A stretch of 64,000 nt of DNA from Gramella sp. Hel_I_59. GTDB lineage: Bacteria > Bacteroidota > Bacteroidia > Flavobacteriales > Flavobacteriaceae. Made by a program: the position numbers and the translations under genes. The stretch is taken from assembly GCF_006714895.1 (NCBI RefSeq), contig NZ_VFME01000001.1, forward strand, positions 310,001 to 374,000. The letters are read 5' to 3'. The notes under the pieces were generated by a model, which had not been told where the DNA came from, searched no databases, and worked only from the letters and a program-made list of their open reading frames with translations. Below are positions 1-8,732 of this stretch, one piece after another; position 1 is the stretch's first letter; every line of letters starts with the position of its first letter.

Positions 1-764
1 ATTATCGTAAACAGCAAGGAGAGGAGATCAAAGCTAATACGATAGAATTGCAACAATTAAATTCCAGACTGGTTCAGCAAAAAGAAGAAAAGCAGAAACT
101 AATTGCTGAAAATAGAAAAACCAGGGCTCAGTTAGAACAAAATAGAAAATCTCAGCAAGAACTTGTTTCCACGATCAAAAAACGTGAAGGTGAATTTGCG
201 AGTCAGTTAAAAAGCAAACAGAGTGAGATCGACGAAATCGACAGGGCGATCGATCGAATGATTCGCGAATCTATTGCCAAAGCGAATAAGGAGAGCGGTT
301 CAAGCTCGAGAAGTACTTATGAACTTACTCCGGAAGCGAAAGCGCTGGCGACTGACTTTAATAACAACAAAGGGAAATTACCATGGCCGGTGAAATCTGG
401 GGTGGTGACTATGAAATTTGGAAAACAGCCGCATCCTGTAGTAAGTTCGGTAATGGTAAATAATAACGGCGTACGTATAGATACTGATAAAGGTGGAAAG
501 GCGCGTGCTGTTTTTAATGGAACTGTTAGCGAAGTGCAGGCGGTAAAAGGTGCGAACAAAGCGGTGATGGTTAGACACGGTGATTTTATTACGATCTATA
601 ACAACCTTGAGAATGTTTTCGTAAAAAAGGGAGACGCGGTAAGCACAGAACAGGAAATAGGAGAGATCGCTACCAGCAAAACTACTGGTAAAACAACCCT
701 GCATTTCCTATTGTATAAGAATGATCAGAAAATGGATCCGGCAGGTTGGATCTATAGAATGTAA
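1..764 (+). CDS. EnvC-like murein hydrolase activator (LytM/M23 domain), 5' end outside window
   Basis: The reading frame is already open at base 3, so this is the C-terminal ~253 residues of a longer protein. The first ~100 residues are a charged, Q/E/K-rich coiled coil. The last ~125 form an M23/LytM fold (GVRID, VMVRHGDFITIY, IGEIA, TLHFLLY). The metal ligands of active LytM peptidases look degenerate: NNG replaces H-x-G, IYNNL replaces Y-x-HL, and TLH replaces HLH. Coiled coil plus degenerate LytM is the pattern of EnvC, a periplasmic activator of cell-wall amidases at division; that role is inferred. It ends at TAA 762-764. Confidence 0.85.
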   Translation, partial: YRKQQGEEIKANTIELQQLNSRLVQQKEEKQKLIAENRKTRAQLEQNRKSQQELVSTIKKREGEFASQLKSKQSEIDEIDRAIDRMIRESIAKANKESGSSSRSTYELTPEAKALATDFNNNKGKLPWPVKSGVVTMKFGKQPHPVVSSVMVNNNGVRIDTDKGGKARAVFNGTVSEVQAVKGANKAVMVRHGDFITIYNNLENVFVKKGDAVSTEQEIGEIATSKTTGKTTLHFLLYKNDQKMDPAGWIYRM

Positions 765-816
765 TTTGAACGCAACCTTATGGGTTCGAAAGCATCTAGT
801 GAATAGAATCTAACCT

Positions 817-1515
817 ATGAATTCAGTAAAATCCGGTTATACGTGTGCGTTAATAGTGGCTTTACTTCTAGTGCAGGCATGTACACCTGTTTCCATAGAA
901 AATAACAAACGCATTCTGGTACAGGGAAAATTTGTAACTCCTGAAGGGATTGCTTTACAGGGAATCCGGGTAAGTACAACAACAGATATCAATGGTTTTT
1001 TAAGGCAGGGACAGGGCACACTTTCTGAAGTTGTAAGCGACGAAAATGGTGACGTTTCTATGGTCTCACTGGATGTCGACCCTGGAATTTTATGTCTGAA
1101 TATTACAAATACATCGAATGATCGTAGACTGCAGAGTTTTACAGTTTGTGATTCGTCGTTGAGCAGAAAGGAAACTTTATTAGATCTTGGTGAATTTGTG
1201 CTGAAAGAGATCATAGAAACGAGCATAATCATTCGGCATGATTCAGATGTTTATTATACGTTGAGGTCTGAAGCATCTTCAGTGCGAATTGGTATTGAAG
1301 ACTGGAATGAATTAAGCTCTTATGATGATTCAGACCTGCCTTCGAAATACAGAACCCGGGAATCCTTTCTGGATTCTGAAAATCAGGTTGATACCTTAAG
1401 AGTCACCACCACTAATAATTCTACTGTTAATTTAAAATTACAAAGTGGCCTGGAAGAATATACTTATGAATTTGAAGTGAACGAAATTGATGCAAGCTAT
1501 GAGATCGATCTGTAG
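817..1515 (+). CDS. Predicted lipoprotein with carboxypeptidase-regulatory/CNA-B-like fold
   Basis: The 232-residue product begins with a hydrophobic signal ending in a lipobox (LVQAC, Cys22), so it should be lipid-anchored. Residues ~35-110 (VQGKFVTPEGIALQGIRVS, later DENGDVS) resemble the beta-sandwich carboxypeptidase-regulatory-like repeats common in Bacteroidota envelope proteins. The remainder is unrecognised. Its last 17 bases overlap the preferred start of the next gene, so the two are probably cotranscribed and may act together in the envelope. No enzymatic motif is visible. Confidence 0.7.
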   Translation: MNSVKSGYTCALIVALLLVQACTPVSIENNKRILVQGKFVTPEGIALQGIRVSTTTDINGFLRQGQGTLSEVVSDENGDVSMVSLDVDPGILCLNITNTSNDRRLQSFTVCDSSLSRKETLLDLGEFVLKEIIETSIIIRHDSDVYYTLRSEASSVRIGIEDWNELSSYDDSDLPSKYRTRESFLDSENQVDTLRVTTTNNSTVNLKLQSGLEEYTYEFEVNEIDASYEIDL

Positions 1516-2119
1516 ACTCGTGATAGTGCTGGTTCTTTGTTCTACTATGTCAATAAAGGCACAGGAGCAGGACAGCACTAAATTTTCTCCACACCATTTC
1601 AATCGTATACAGCTGGATCCGGAACTTAGCCTATTTATGGCAATAGGAGATAACTTTCTAAAGGATGCCTATGATCTCAAAACCGGCACCGGCCTTACTG
1701 CCGACTTTTATCTCCATAAGAACTGGTACATAGGAACGCGATTTTTGAACATAAACACACAGGTAACCAGGCCGGAAAACATTGGCGACATCAAGAAGAC
1801 AAAAATCTTTACATTCGGTATTCAGGGCGCTTATGTTTATGAATTTACCGAGCGTCTATACCTGGATCTCATTGGCGGGATTGGTTCGACCGGCTATTAC
1901 CATGATTCAAAATTTGGTACTAACTTTAGAGATTCGGCCACCAGTATTTGGGGTGGTCCAAAAATCAGTTATCGTATCAATAATTTCTTCGGAATATTCC
2001 TGGGAAGTGAATTTAGAAGAGACTTTATGAATATTGAAGTCAGCGAACAGCTGGACGACTACTTTGGCAACGCGAACTTATTAAGTATAAGAGCAGGTGT
2101 GAGGTTTATCACGCACTAA
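1499..2119 (+). CDS. Outer-membrane beta-barrel protein, unknown function
   Basis: From the ATG at 1499 the product is 206 residues: a signal peptide (MRSICRLVIVLVL, cleavage near IKAQEQ) followed by alternating aromatic/hydrophobic strands typical of a small porin-like barrel (YIGTRFLNI, FTFGIQGAYVYEF, YLDLIGGIGSTGYY). An upstream ATG at 1490 and a TTG at 1487 are in frame, but 1499 gives the best signal peptide. The gene overlaps the end of the preceding lipoprotein gene, suggesting translational coupling. It converges on the thioesterase gene, with stop codons overlapping at 2116-2119. Confidence 0.7.
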   Translation: MRSICRLVIVLVLCSTMSIKAQEQDSTKFSPHHFNRIQLDPELSLFMAIGDNFLKDAYDLKTGTGLTADFYLHKNWYIGTRFLNINTQVTRPENIGDIKKTKIFTFGIQGAYVYEFTERLYLDLIGGIGSTGYYHDSKFGTNFRDSATSIWGGPKISYRINNFFGIFLGSEFRRDFMNIEVSEQLDDYFGNANLLSIRAGVRFITH

Positions 2120-2631
2120 TCTTTGTCGAAAAGAGCTTTAAGTTCAGTAGCATCACTAGGTTTCATTTTACCAGCAAGCACAAGACTTAGTTGCTTTCTA
2201 CGCAAAGCAGCGGCAAATCTTTCTTTTTCAAGATCGGTTTCCGGTTCTAGCTGTGGGATTTGAATTGGAGTTCCTGTTTCATCTACCGCTACAAAAGTAT
2301 AAATTGCTTCATTTGCTTTTGTTCTACGACCACTTTCACGGTCTTCCACCCAAACATCTATAAAGATCTCCATGGAACTCTTAAAAGCTCTTGAAACAGC
2401 TGCCTCAACGGTTACAACACTTCCTAAAGGAATGGCTTTATTAAAAGCTACGTGATTGACTGAAGCAGTTACTACGATCCTACGACTATGACGTCTGGCA
2501 GCGATACTGGCTGCACGATCCATTCTTGCCAAAAGTTCACCACCAAAAAGATTATTCAGCGGATTCGTTTCACTAGGTAAAACAAGATCTGTAAGTGTAG
2601 TACGAGATTCATTAGGTGATTTAGCCTCCAT
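2116..2631 (-). CDS. Acyl-CoA thioesterase, hotdog fold (YciA/BACH type)
   Basis: A 171-residue cytosolic enzyme expected to hydrolyse acyl-CoA to free fatty acid and CoA. The hotdog signature is clear: NPLNNLFGGELLARMD at ~23-38 (conserved N and D around the central helix), then ASVNHVAFNKAIPLG and VEAAVSRAFKSSMEI strands, and IYTFVAVDETG. The length matches single-domain YciA/BACH members. A TATTTTTG promoter element lies ~14 bases upstream of the start, so it can be transcribed apart from the upstream HU/SPOR gene. Substrate chain length cannot be read from sequence. Confidence 0.88.
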   Translation of the reverse strand: MEAKSPNESRTTLTDLVLPSETNPLNNLFGGELLARMDRAASIAARRHSRRIVVTASVNHVAFNKAIPLGSVVTVEAAVSRAFKSSMEIFIDVWVEDRESGRRTKANEAIYTFVAVDETGTPIQIPQLEPETDLEKERFAAALRRKQLSLVLAGKMKPSDATELKALFDKD

Positions 2632-2644
2632 GTAAATTTTTTTG

Positions 2645-2652
2645 CAAAAATA
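2645..2652 (-). promoter_or_regulatory. Promoter -7 element of the thioesterase gene
   Basis: On the minus strand this reads TATTTTTG, an exact match to the Bacteroidota -7 consensus TAnnTTTG. It lies 13 bases upstream of the start codon at 2631, implying a 5' leader of about 10 bases. Confidence 0.6.
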
Positions 2653-2692
2653 GGGAGGTTAGCGGTAATTTCGCAGTTAACGAACTATTAAA

Positions 2693-3622
2693 TTACAGTT
2701 CCTGAACCAATAACCAGGCTGCATCATTTGTTTTCTTAACCGCATAAAGTTTGTTGATCGCCTCTCTTCTGGTTTGATGACTGGAATAAACCACCTGGTG
2801 AAGTCCATATTTATTAGCTCCTAGTAATCGGGCTTTGAAACCTTCAGCTTTAAGTTCATCAACTTTGGTTTGTGCGTTTTCTTCAACTCTAAATGCTCCT
2901 GCAACTACATGATAGTTACCGGATTGTTTTTCAACTTCGAAAGTAACCGCTGGTAGCGGGTTGTCAATGACAAAGGTTGCCTGTTGTATTTGTTCCTGAA
3001 GCTGAGTTTCTGCCTCCTGCTGTTCAGCAATATTATGCTTTGTAACCTGGCTGCTGTAAATGTTAAGTCCGGCAAAACTTGAAACTCCAAGTGCGATAAG
3101 ACCAATTGCGGCATATTTCCATACAGAGGATCTTTTGCTTTCAGGAGTGAAAGTAATAGGAGCTTTTTCCTCAAGTTCTGATACCTGTTGTTTGTAAACC
3201 TCTCTGTTAACCGGCAAGGCTTTGTACGTATCCAGACCAAAGGACTGTGTGAGAAAGTTTACATTCGTAACAGGTTCGAATTGAAGTTTATCTTCACTAT
3301 CCAGATAAAGCTCTCCAATATTTTCAAGCCTGGCTTTGGAAGCATTTTGTAAAGAAGATTCCAGATCGTATACGTACTCCTGGATCATATTATTTGCAGT
3401 CTGATATTTCACATTCTCGACCTCAGCAATATAGTTCGCAAGTAGCCCGTCATTTTTGATTAGCTGCCTGTTAAATGAGATCACCTTTTTTGGAGGAAAG
3501 AACTCATTGGAATTTTCATCGATAAAAGCTGATTGCTTCTGGGCCAGAAAGGCACCAAAACCGGGAAGAACTACACATTCGTAACGGTAAAGCAGGTCCT
3601 GTATGTAATTGGAAATATTCAT
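2693..3622 (-). CDS. Inner-membrane HU-CCDC81 / SPOR domain protein
   Basis: The 309-residue product starts at ATG 3622; an in-frame TTG at 3631 lies inside the promoter and is rejected. Residues ~1-60 (YIQDLLYRYECVVLPGFGAF, then FNRQLIKNDGLLANYI) match the HU-like CCDC81 domain of Bacteroidota. A single membrane helix lies at ~168-190. The end (~236-309; YHVVAGAFRVEENAQTKVDEL) is a SPOR domain, known to bind denuded septal glycan. This places an HU-fold domain in the cytoplasm and a peptidoglycan-binding domain in the periplasm. A role in linking DNA or cytoskeleton to the septum is inference. Confidence 0.85.
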   Translation of the reverse strand: MNISNYIQDLLYRYECVVLPGFGAFLAQKQSAFIDENSNEFFPPKKVISFNRQLIKNDGLLANYIAEVENVKYQTANNMIQEYVYDLESSLQNASKARLENIGELYLDSEDKLQFEPVTNVNFLTQSFGLDTYKALPVNREVYKQQVSELEEKAPITFTPESKRSSVWKYAAIGLIALGVSSFAGLNIYSSQVTKHNIAEQQEAETQLQEQIQQATFVIDNPLPAVTFEVEKQSGNYHVVAGAFRVEENAQTKVDELKAEGFKARLLGANKYGLHQVVYSSHQTRREAINKLYAVKKTNDAAWLLVQEL

Positions 3623-3628
3623 CGAGTG

Positions 3629-3636
3629 CAAAAATA
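3629..3636 (-). promoter_or_regulatory. Promoter -7 element of the HU/SPOR gene
   Basis: Minus-strand TATTTTTG matches TAnnTTTG. Its G is only 7 bases from the ATG at 3622, so the transcript should be nearly leaderless. This also argues against the upstream TTG start. Confidence 0.55.
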
Positions 3637-3721
3637 TAGGTTAAAGACAGTTAGTTAAAGTTACCTAAACAATTTTTATTAACAAATGTTTTTTTCTGTA
3701 AATTTCGTCAAATTATCCTGA

Positions 3722-4825
3722 ATGGAACCTGATCAACTTTTGTATACCCTGGCCCTGCAACATGTTCCAAATCTGGGAGATAGCACAGCTAAAAAATTAA
3801 TAAGACATTTTGGTTCTGCGGAAAATGTTTTAAAAGAAAAGACGTCAAGTTTACTGAAAATTGATGGTATAGGGAAGACCAGGATCAGTGAATTTGATAA
3901 TCCAATTCATCTGAAGGAAGCTGAAAAGGAACTTGGTTTTATTCAGAAGAATAAGATTAACGTAAGCTATTTTAAAGAGGATAGCTATCCTGAAAAGCTC
4001 AAACATTGCCAGGATTCACCTTTGTTATTATTTAGCCGTGGTATCATAAACCTCAACAGGAAAAGAATTCTCAGTATCGTTGGGACCCGGCAGATCAGTT
4101 CACATGGGATCTCCTTTTGCGAACAGCTTATTGAGGAGCTCGCACCTTTAGAGCCGGCCATTATTTCAGGATTTGCATACGGTACCGATATTACGGCTCA
4201 TAAAGCTGCCATCAAAAACAAATTGCAAACCGTAGCTTGCCTGGCTCACGGACTGAACCAGATCTATCCCAAAACTCATAAAAAGTACATGACCGAAATG
4301 GAGGAGAATGGAGGTTTTTTTACCGACTTCTGGAGTACCGATACTTTTGATCGTAACAATTTCCTGAAAAGAAACCGGATCATTGCTGGCTTGAGCGAAG
4401 CTACCGTAGTCATCGAAAGTGCTGAAAAAGGAGGAGCATTGGTCACGGCCGATATTGCCAATTCCTATGACAGAGAGGTTTTTGCTGTTCCGGGTAGACC
4501 GGGAGACAAGTCAAGTATAGGCTGTAATGAACTAATAAAAAGTCAGAATGCAAGAGTGCTTACTTCCGCAGCAGATATTGCATATATGCTTAACTGGCGG
4601 AATAATGAAAATGATCTAAAACCAGTTCAGAAGAAATTATTTATTGATCTTGGAGCAGAAGAACAGCTCTTATATGACCAGTTGCAACTTCAGGGAAAAA
4701 CTGAATTGGACCTGCTGGCACTTCAGTGTAAAATACCGACCTTTAAAACAGCGTCGTTATTATTAAGTATGGAATTGAAGGGAGCGGTGAGACCACTCCC
4801 AGGTAAGTTATTTGAGATCGCTTAG
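3722..4825 (+). CDS. dprA: DNA-processing protein DprA (Smf)
   Basis: DprA loads RecA onto incoming single-stranded DNA during natural transformation. The 367 residues hold an N-terminal helix-hairpin-helix region (~5-60; LGDSTAKKLIRHFGS, IDGIGKTRI), the Rossmann-like DprA core (~100-300; SIVGTRQISSHG, ISGFAYGTDITAHKAA, GGALVTADIA, FAVPGRPGDKSSIGCNELI) and a C-terminal winged-helix-like DML1/DprA segment (~305-367). Upstream, TAAATTTC at 3699-3706 is a one-mismatch -7 element. It is convergent with trpS, with only 2 bases between stop codons. Competence genes other than dprA and recA are not visible here. Confidence 0.95.
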   Translation: MEPDQLLYTLALQHVPNLGDSTAKKLIRHFGSAENVLKEKTSSLLKIDGIGKTRISEFDNPIHLKEAEKELGFIQKNKINVSYFKEDSYPEKLKHCQDSPLLLFSRGIINLNRKRILSIVGTRQISSHGISFCEQLIEELAPLEPAIISGFAYGTDITAHKAAIKNKLQTVACLAHGLNQIYPKTHKKYMTEMEENGGFFTDFWSTDTFDRNNFLKRNRIIAGLSEATVVIESAEKGGALVTADIANSYDREVFAVPGRPGDKSSIGCNELIKSQNARVLTSAADIAYMLNWRNNENDLKPVQKKLFIDLGAEEQLLYDQLQLQGKTELDLLALQCKIPTFKTASLLLSMELKGAVRPLPGKLFEIA

Positions 4826-4827
4826 GC

Positions 4828-5796
4828 TTAGTAACCTAATTTGGTTCTAACTTTAGCCAGAACTTCATTCGCTACATTTTTAGCTTTTTCTGCTCCAATC
4901 GATAGTGCTTTGTCAACTTCTTCCAGATTATTGATATAGTATTCGTACTTCTCACGTGGTTCAGCGAATTTATCCCGAACAAGTTCGAACAATGCCTGTT
5001 TGGCGTGACCATAACCATAGCCACCTGCTACGTAGTTCTTCCTCATTTCAGCTATTTGCTCTTCAGAAGCCATGATTTTATAAAGCGCAAACACATTACA
5101 GGTATCAGGATCTTTTGGCTCTTCCAGCGGAGTACTGTCGGTAGCTATTCCCATGATTTGTTTTCTTAGCTTTTTATCGGTCTGGAAAATATTGATGGTA
5201 TTTTCTTTCGATTTGCTCATTTTCGCACCATCAGTTCCTGGAATGTACATGGTTTCTTCCTGTACATTACCTTCTGGAATTACAAATACATCGCCCATTT
5301 TTGCATGGAAACGGGAAGCAACATCCCGAGTCATCTCGATATGCTGTAATTGATCTTTCCCAACCGGAACAATTTCAGCATCATAAAGAAGAATATCGGC
5401 CGCCATAAGCATAGGATAGGTAAATAAACCACTGTTCACGTCTTCAAGACGATCTGCCTTATCCTTAAAAGAATGTGCAAGGGTTAGCCTCTGGAATGGA
5501 AAGAAACAACTAAGATACCAGGAAAGTTCAGCAACCTGAGGGATATCAGACTGGCGATAAAATACACTTCTTTCAATATCAAGTCCACAGGCAAGCCAGG
5601 TCGCTGCTACAGAATAAGTGTTTTGACGTAGTGTCTCAGCATCTTTGATCTGTGTAAGCGAATGCAGGTCTGCTATAAAAATAAAGGAATCATTTTTAGG
5701 ATCATTCGCCATATTGATAGCGGGCATGATGGCTCCTAGTAAATTTCCCAAGTGAGGGGTTCCTGTACTCTGTACTCCTGTAAGTATTCTTGACAT
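4828..5796 (-). CDS. trpS: Tryptophanyl-tRNA synthetase
   Basis: Charges tRNA-Trp with tryptophan using ATP; cytosolic class I enzyme. The 322-residue product has the HIGH-type motif (TPHLGNLLG, ~13-21) and a KMSKS loop (AKMSKSKENT, near 195), plus the conserved DLHSLTQ, PMLMAADILLY and VGKDQLQHIEMTRD stretches. The length is typical of compact bacterial TrpRS. It stands alone, divergent from plsC, with its own -7 element TACCTTTG. No T-box-like leader is present in the 60 bases upstream. Confidence 0.97.
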   Translation of the reverse strand: MSRILTGVQSTGTPHLGNLLGAIMPAINMANDPKNDSFIFIADLHSLTQIKDAETLRQNTYSVAATWLACGLDIERSVFYRQSDIPQVAELSWYLSCFFPFQRLTLAHSFKDKADRLEDVNSGLFTYPMLMAADILLYDAEIVPVGKDQLQHIEMTRDVASRFHAKMGDVFVIPEGNVQEETMYIPGTDGAKMSKSKENTINIFQTDKKLRKQIMGIATDSTPLEEPKDPDTCNVFALYKIMASEEQIAEMRKNYVAGGYGYGHAKQALFELVRDKFAEPREKYEYYINNLEEVDKALSIGAEKAKNVANEVLAKVRTKLGY

Positions 5797-5816
5797 GGAC
5801 TTTTCGAATTTTCCTG

Positions 5817-5824
5817 CAAAGGTA
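5817..5824 (-). promoter_or_regulatory. Promoter -7 element of trpS
   Basis: Minus-strand TACCTTTG, an exact TAnnTTTG match, 20 bases upstream of the trpS start codon. Confidence 0.6.
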
Positions 5825-5857
5825 AATTTTTTATAGAACTCCTTCCTTTCATTTTAC

Positions 5858-5865
5858 TACTTTTG
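5858..5865 (+). promoter_or_regulatory. Promoter -7 element of plsC
   Basis: TACTTTTG is an exact TAnnTTTG match whose last base is only 4 bases before the ATG at 5870. Either the message is leaderless or translation starts at the in-frame ATG at 5885. Confidence 0.5.
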
Positions 5866-5869
5866 AGGC

Positions 5870-6613
5870 ATGCGATACATCAAAATGGCAGGCATCCTTT
5901 TATGGAGAATCTGGTTTTATATTCTCCTCATCGTACCTATTGTTATAATGCTTCCCGTTTTGATCGTTTTCACCACTTCTGAAAAGTTTTACCCTCAGTA
6001 TTTCGTTTGCTCCCGTATATGGGCAAAATGTATCCTCTACGGAATGGGTTTCTGGATTAAAGTTAAAGCTGAAGAAATTCCTGAAAAACAGAAAAGCTAT
6101 ATGCTTGTGGCGAATCATACCAGTATGCTTGATATTATGCAGATGCTGGTCATTATGAAGCAACCCTTCGTTTTTATTGGAAAAAAGGAACTCAGTAAAA
6201 TCCCAGTTTTTGGATTCTTCTATAAGCGTACCTGTATCCTGGTGGATCGGAAGAACCAGCAAAGCAGGAAAGCTGCATTTCTGGAAGCACAAAGAAGATT
6301 AAAACAAGGAAATTCAATATGTATATTTCCTGAAGGCGGAGTACCAGATGATCATTCGGTCGTGCTGGATCAATTTAAAGAAGGAGCCTTTAGACTGGCC
6401 ATTGAGCACCAGATTCCAATTGTACCCATCACATTTCACGATTCCAAAAGAAGATTTTCCTATAGATTCCTTTCAGGCAGTCCCGGAAAGTTAAGAGTTA
6501 AGATCCATCATTTTATCCCAACGCGTGGCCTGGAAATGACCGATAGAAAAGAGATTAAGAACTCTACTTTCAATATTATTCATGATGAGCTGGTAGATCC
6601 TTCGGTTCACTAG
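5870..6613 (+). CDS. plsC: 1-acyl-sn-glycerol-3-phosphate acyltransferase
   Basis: Transfers an acyl chain to lysophosphatidic acid to make phosphatidic acid, at the inner membrane. The 247 residues start with a membrane segment (~8-35), then the HX4D catalytic motif (NHTSMLD, His83/Asp88), a VDRKN motif near 125, and the substrate-binding FPEGG near 153. The promoter element abuts the first ATG; the second in-frame ATG (5885, MAGILLWRIW) is an equally plausible start. It converges on the beta-barrel gene, with stop codons overlapping by 4 bases. A second PlsC homologue is at 44.2 kb. Confidence 0.9.
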   Translation: MRYIKMAGILLWRIWFYILLIVPIVIMLPVLIVFTTSEKFYPQYFVCSRIWAKCILYGMGFWIKVKAEEIPEKQKSYMLVANHTSMLDIMQMLVIMKQPFVFIGKKELSKIPVFGFFYKRTCILVDRKNQQSRKAAFLEAQRRLKQGNSICIFPEGGVPDDHSVVLDQFKEGAFRLAIEHQIPIVPITFHDSKRRFSYRFLSGSPGKLRVKIHHFIPTRGLEMTDRKEIKNSTFNIIHDELVDPSVH

Positions 6614-8172
6614 AATGTGTAGCTAATCCCCGAGTAAACCCCGAAATTAACTGGACGTACATTATCAACATTATTAAAAGTGTTGACCTGGTATTTCATC
6701 ATTGGTTCTACGCTAAGACTAATTTTGTTGCTAATTTCATAATCCACCCCAATCCCAACATTAGTACTAAAACTTGTTTTATTGATATTGGAAGCCGTTC
6801 CAAGTTTGGTCCTGGATTCAGCAGTTACAAGATCCACACTGTTCTGGTCAAGAAAAAGTCCGCTTGCACCACCAATTAAATTTAATCCAAAGCGCTCGTC
6901 AACCAAAGCGTATTCCACTTCTAGCGGAACTTCGATAAACCCAAATTGCTGATTGATCTCTCCGGGAGTGAACACAGTAGGAGAAATAATACTCCCGTTG
7001 CTTCCATCGCTACTGCCCCCAAAACTAGGTAGACCACTATCATTAGGAGATTCAACTCTAATTTCGATATTATCTTCCGTAGAATTTATATTTCCAAAGC
7101 CTGGATTCATTGCCGTTGGGCTATAAGAAACATTGGCAATGTTCTGACTCATATTCACTTTGCTGATTCCAGTTCTAATCTTGACATTTTTCGCGATATC
7201 ATAAGCTAGCTTCACACCGTACGAGAAAGTCACTTCGGCATTGGTTGAATTGTTTGAAAACTGGTTGGACAGTTCATTTCCATCGCCTAGGTTGGCATAG
7301 AAAACCGGTGCGGCAAATGTTGACAGACGAAGATTTTTCTGGTTGAGGTTTTCATCCTCTTCGTTTTCTTTATTTTCTTCGGAAGTTGTTGCAGCTAATA
7401 ACTCTTCGAGTTGGTTTAAGGAAGTATCCTGTAAAAGAGCAGTACTTAACAGTTCATCTGAAAGTTCAGGATTTCTTTTATTCCAGTAGTTTTCGAATAT
7501 ACTTTCAATGGCATTTCTTTTCTCTGCTTCATCGGTGGAGGCTATAGCTTCGTTGCTGGCAGTTGTAGTTGCTGAGGTGCGATACTGATTATTTAAATTG
7601 TTTTCTTCGGAATTGTTATTGCCATTTTCCTGATGAGCATAACGCGAATCTTCTTTTGATCTTTGATTGGTCTGTGATTTATTTCTTCCAGAAGCATTCA
7701 GATCTTTTTCACTTTCAGATTCAGATTTATTATTTTGATCAGTAATAGCAGCTTTAGAACCGCTTACTTCTTCAGAATTGTGATTATTTTCTTGACCACT
7801 ATCCGCCGCTGCTTCAGATTGTTCTTTTTCATTGATCTTGTCCTCATTCGCAATTCTTTCTTCTGAAGTAGAATCCTGATTCACATTATCATGGCTGTCA
7901 GATCTCTTTTCTACCGACTCATTCACATATCCAGGTTCTGTAACTTCCGTAGTGGAAAAATTCATTTTCCAGATTCCCGTGGCTACTAATGCTAAGATTG
8001 CAGCTGCAGCAGTAAATTTAAGCCAGAGAGGAATTACCGGTTTTTTTGCTATAGGCGCCGCACCGGCATCGAGCCGTGCAGATATTTGCTCCCAATTTCT
8101 AGGAGATGGTTCTTTCTCGAAGTCCTTAAACTTCTCCTGAAAGATCCTGTCTATGTTCTTTTTCTCTTTCAT
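6610..8172 (-). CDS. Membrane-anchored protein with anti-sigma-like N-terminus and PorT-like beta-barrel C-terminus
   Basis: The 520-residue protein has a charged cytoplasmic head (~1-47, including PSPRNWEQISARLDAG), one membrane helix (~48-69), a ~140-residue linker extremely rich in E, N, S, Q and D (~75-215), and a C-terminal region (~285-520) of amphipathic strands ending in SGISYTF, typical of outer-membrane barrels. Its start overlaps the stop of the ECF sigma factor gene by 4 bases, so the pair is coupled. The position and N-terminus suggest a sigma-factor regulator, but I see no HXXXCXXC zinc anti-sigma motif. A protein reaching from inner to outer membrane would be unusual. Function is inferred from context only. 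Confidence 0.65.
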   Translation of the reverse strand: MKEKKNIDRIFQEKFKDFEKEPSPRNWEQISARLDAGAAPIAKKPVIPLWLKFTAAAAILALVATGIWKMNFSTTEVTEPGYVNESVEKRSDSHDNVNQDSTSEERIANEDKINEKEQSEAAADSGQENNHNSEEVSGSKAAITDQNNKSESESEKDLNASGRNKSQTNQRSKEDSRYAHQENGNNNSEENNLNNQYRTSATTTASNEAIASTDEAEKRNAIESIFENYWNKRNPELSDELLSTALLQDTSLNQLEELLAATTSEENKENEEDENLNQKNLRLSTFAAPVFYANLGDGNELSNQFSNNSTNAEVTFSYGVKLAYDIAKNVKIRTGISKVNMSQNIANVSYSPTAMNPGFGNINSTEDNIEIRVESPNDSGLPSFGGSSDGSNGSIISPTVFTPGEINQQFGFIEVPLEVEYALVDERFGLNLIGGASGLFLDQNSVDLVTAESRTKLGTASNINKTSFSTNVGIGVDYEISNKISLSVEPMMKYQVNTFNNVDNVRPVNFGVYSGISYTF

Positions 8173-8711
8173 GATGATTTCACCGCTTTTGAGTTCTGTA
8201 CCAATTCAATTTTCTCCTTTAAAGAAGTTCTGGCTCTGGCCAGGTTTGATTTCGAAGTTCCCTCAGTGATACTTAATAAATCTGAAATTTCCTTATGAGA
8301 ATAGCCATCCAGCACATACAGGTTAAATACCTGTCTATATCTGTCTGGTAATTCCTGTACACATTGTAAGAGGAAGTCCACGGAAATATTATCTGTTTCA
8401 ACTTCTATTTCATCCTCCTGCAGATCCTCTTCGTTGGTGATGCCGTAAACTTTCTGCTGTCTGTGTTTTTGAAGGGAGGTGTTGATAAGGATACGTTTCA
8501 TCCAACCTTCAAATGATCCTTTATCCTGAAACTGACCAATCTTTTCGAAAATGGTCACAAACCCATCCTGTAAATTATCTTCTGCCTGTTGATAGTTATC
8601 AGAATATTTCAGGCATATCCCAAACAACTTAGGAGAATAGAGCTTGTAAAGCTCTTCCTGAGCTTTCCTTTCATGTTGCTTACAACGGTAGATGAGGTCT
8701 TTAGAACCCAC
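8169..8711 (-). CDS. ECF-type RNA polymerase sigma factor
   Basis: The 180-residue product has sigma region 2 (~10-75; LYKLYSPKLFGICLKYS, AEDNLQDGFVTIFEKI) and region 4 (~115-170; LPDRYRQVFNLYVLDGYSHKEISDLL), with no regions 1 or 3, as in ECF sigma factors. The only start in the frame is GTG at 8711; the upstream codons run into TAA. Cotranscription is likely: the upstream lipoprotein gene ends 21 bases before, and the downstream barrel gene overlaps by 4 bases. The inducing signal and target genes cannot be read here. Confidence 0.92.
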   Translation of the reverse strand: MGSKDLIYRCKQHERKAQEELYKLYSPKLFGICLKYSDNYQQAEDNLQDGFVTIFEKIGQFQDKGSFEGWMKRILINTSLQKHRQQKVYGITNEEDLQEDEIEVETDNISVDFLLQCVQELPDRYRQVFNLYVLDGYSHKEISDLLSITEGTSKSNLARARTSLKEKIELVQNSKAVKSS

Positions 8712-8732
8712 GTATTCATTTTAGGTTAGTAC

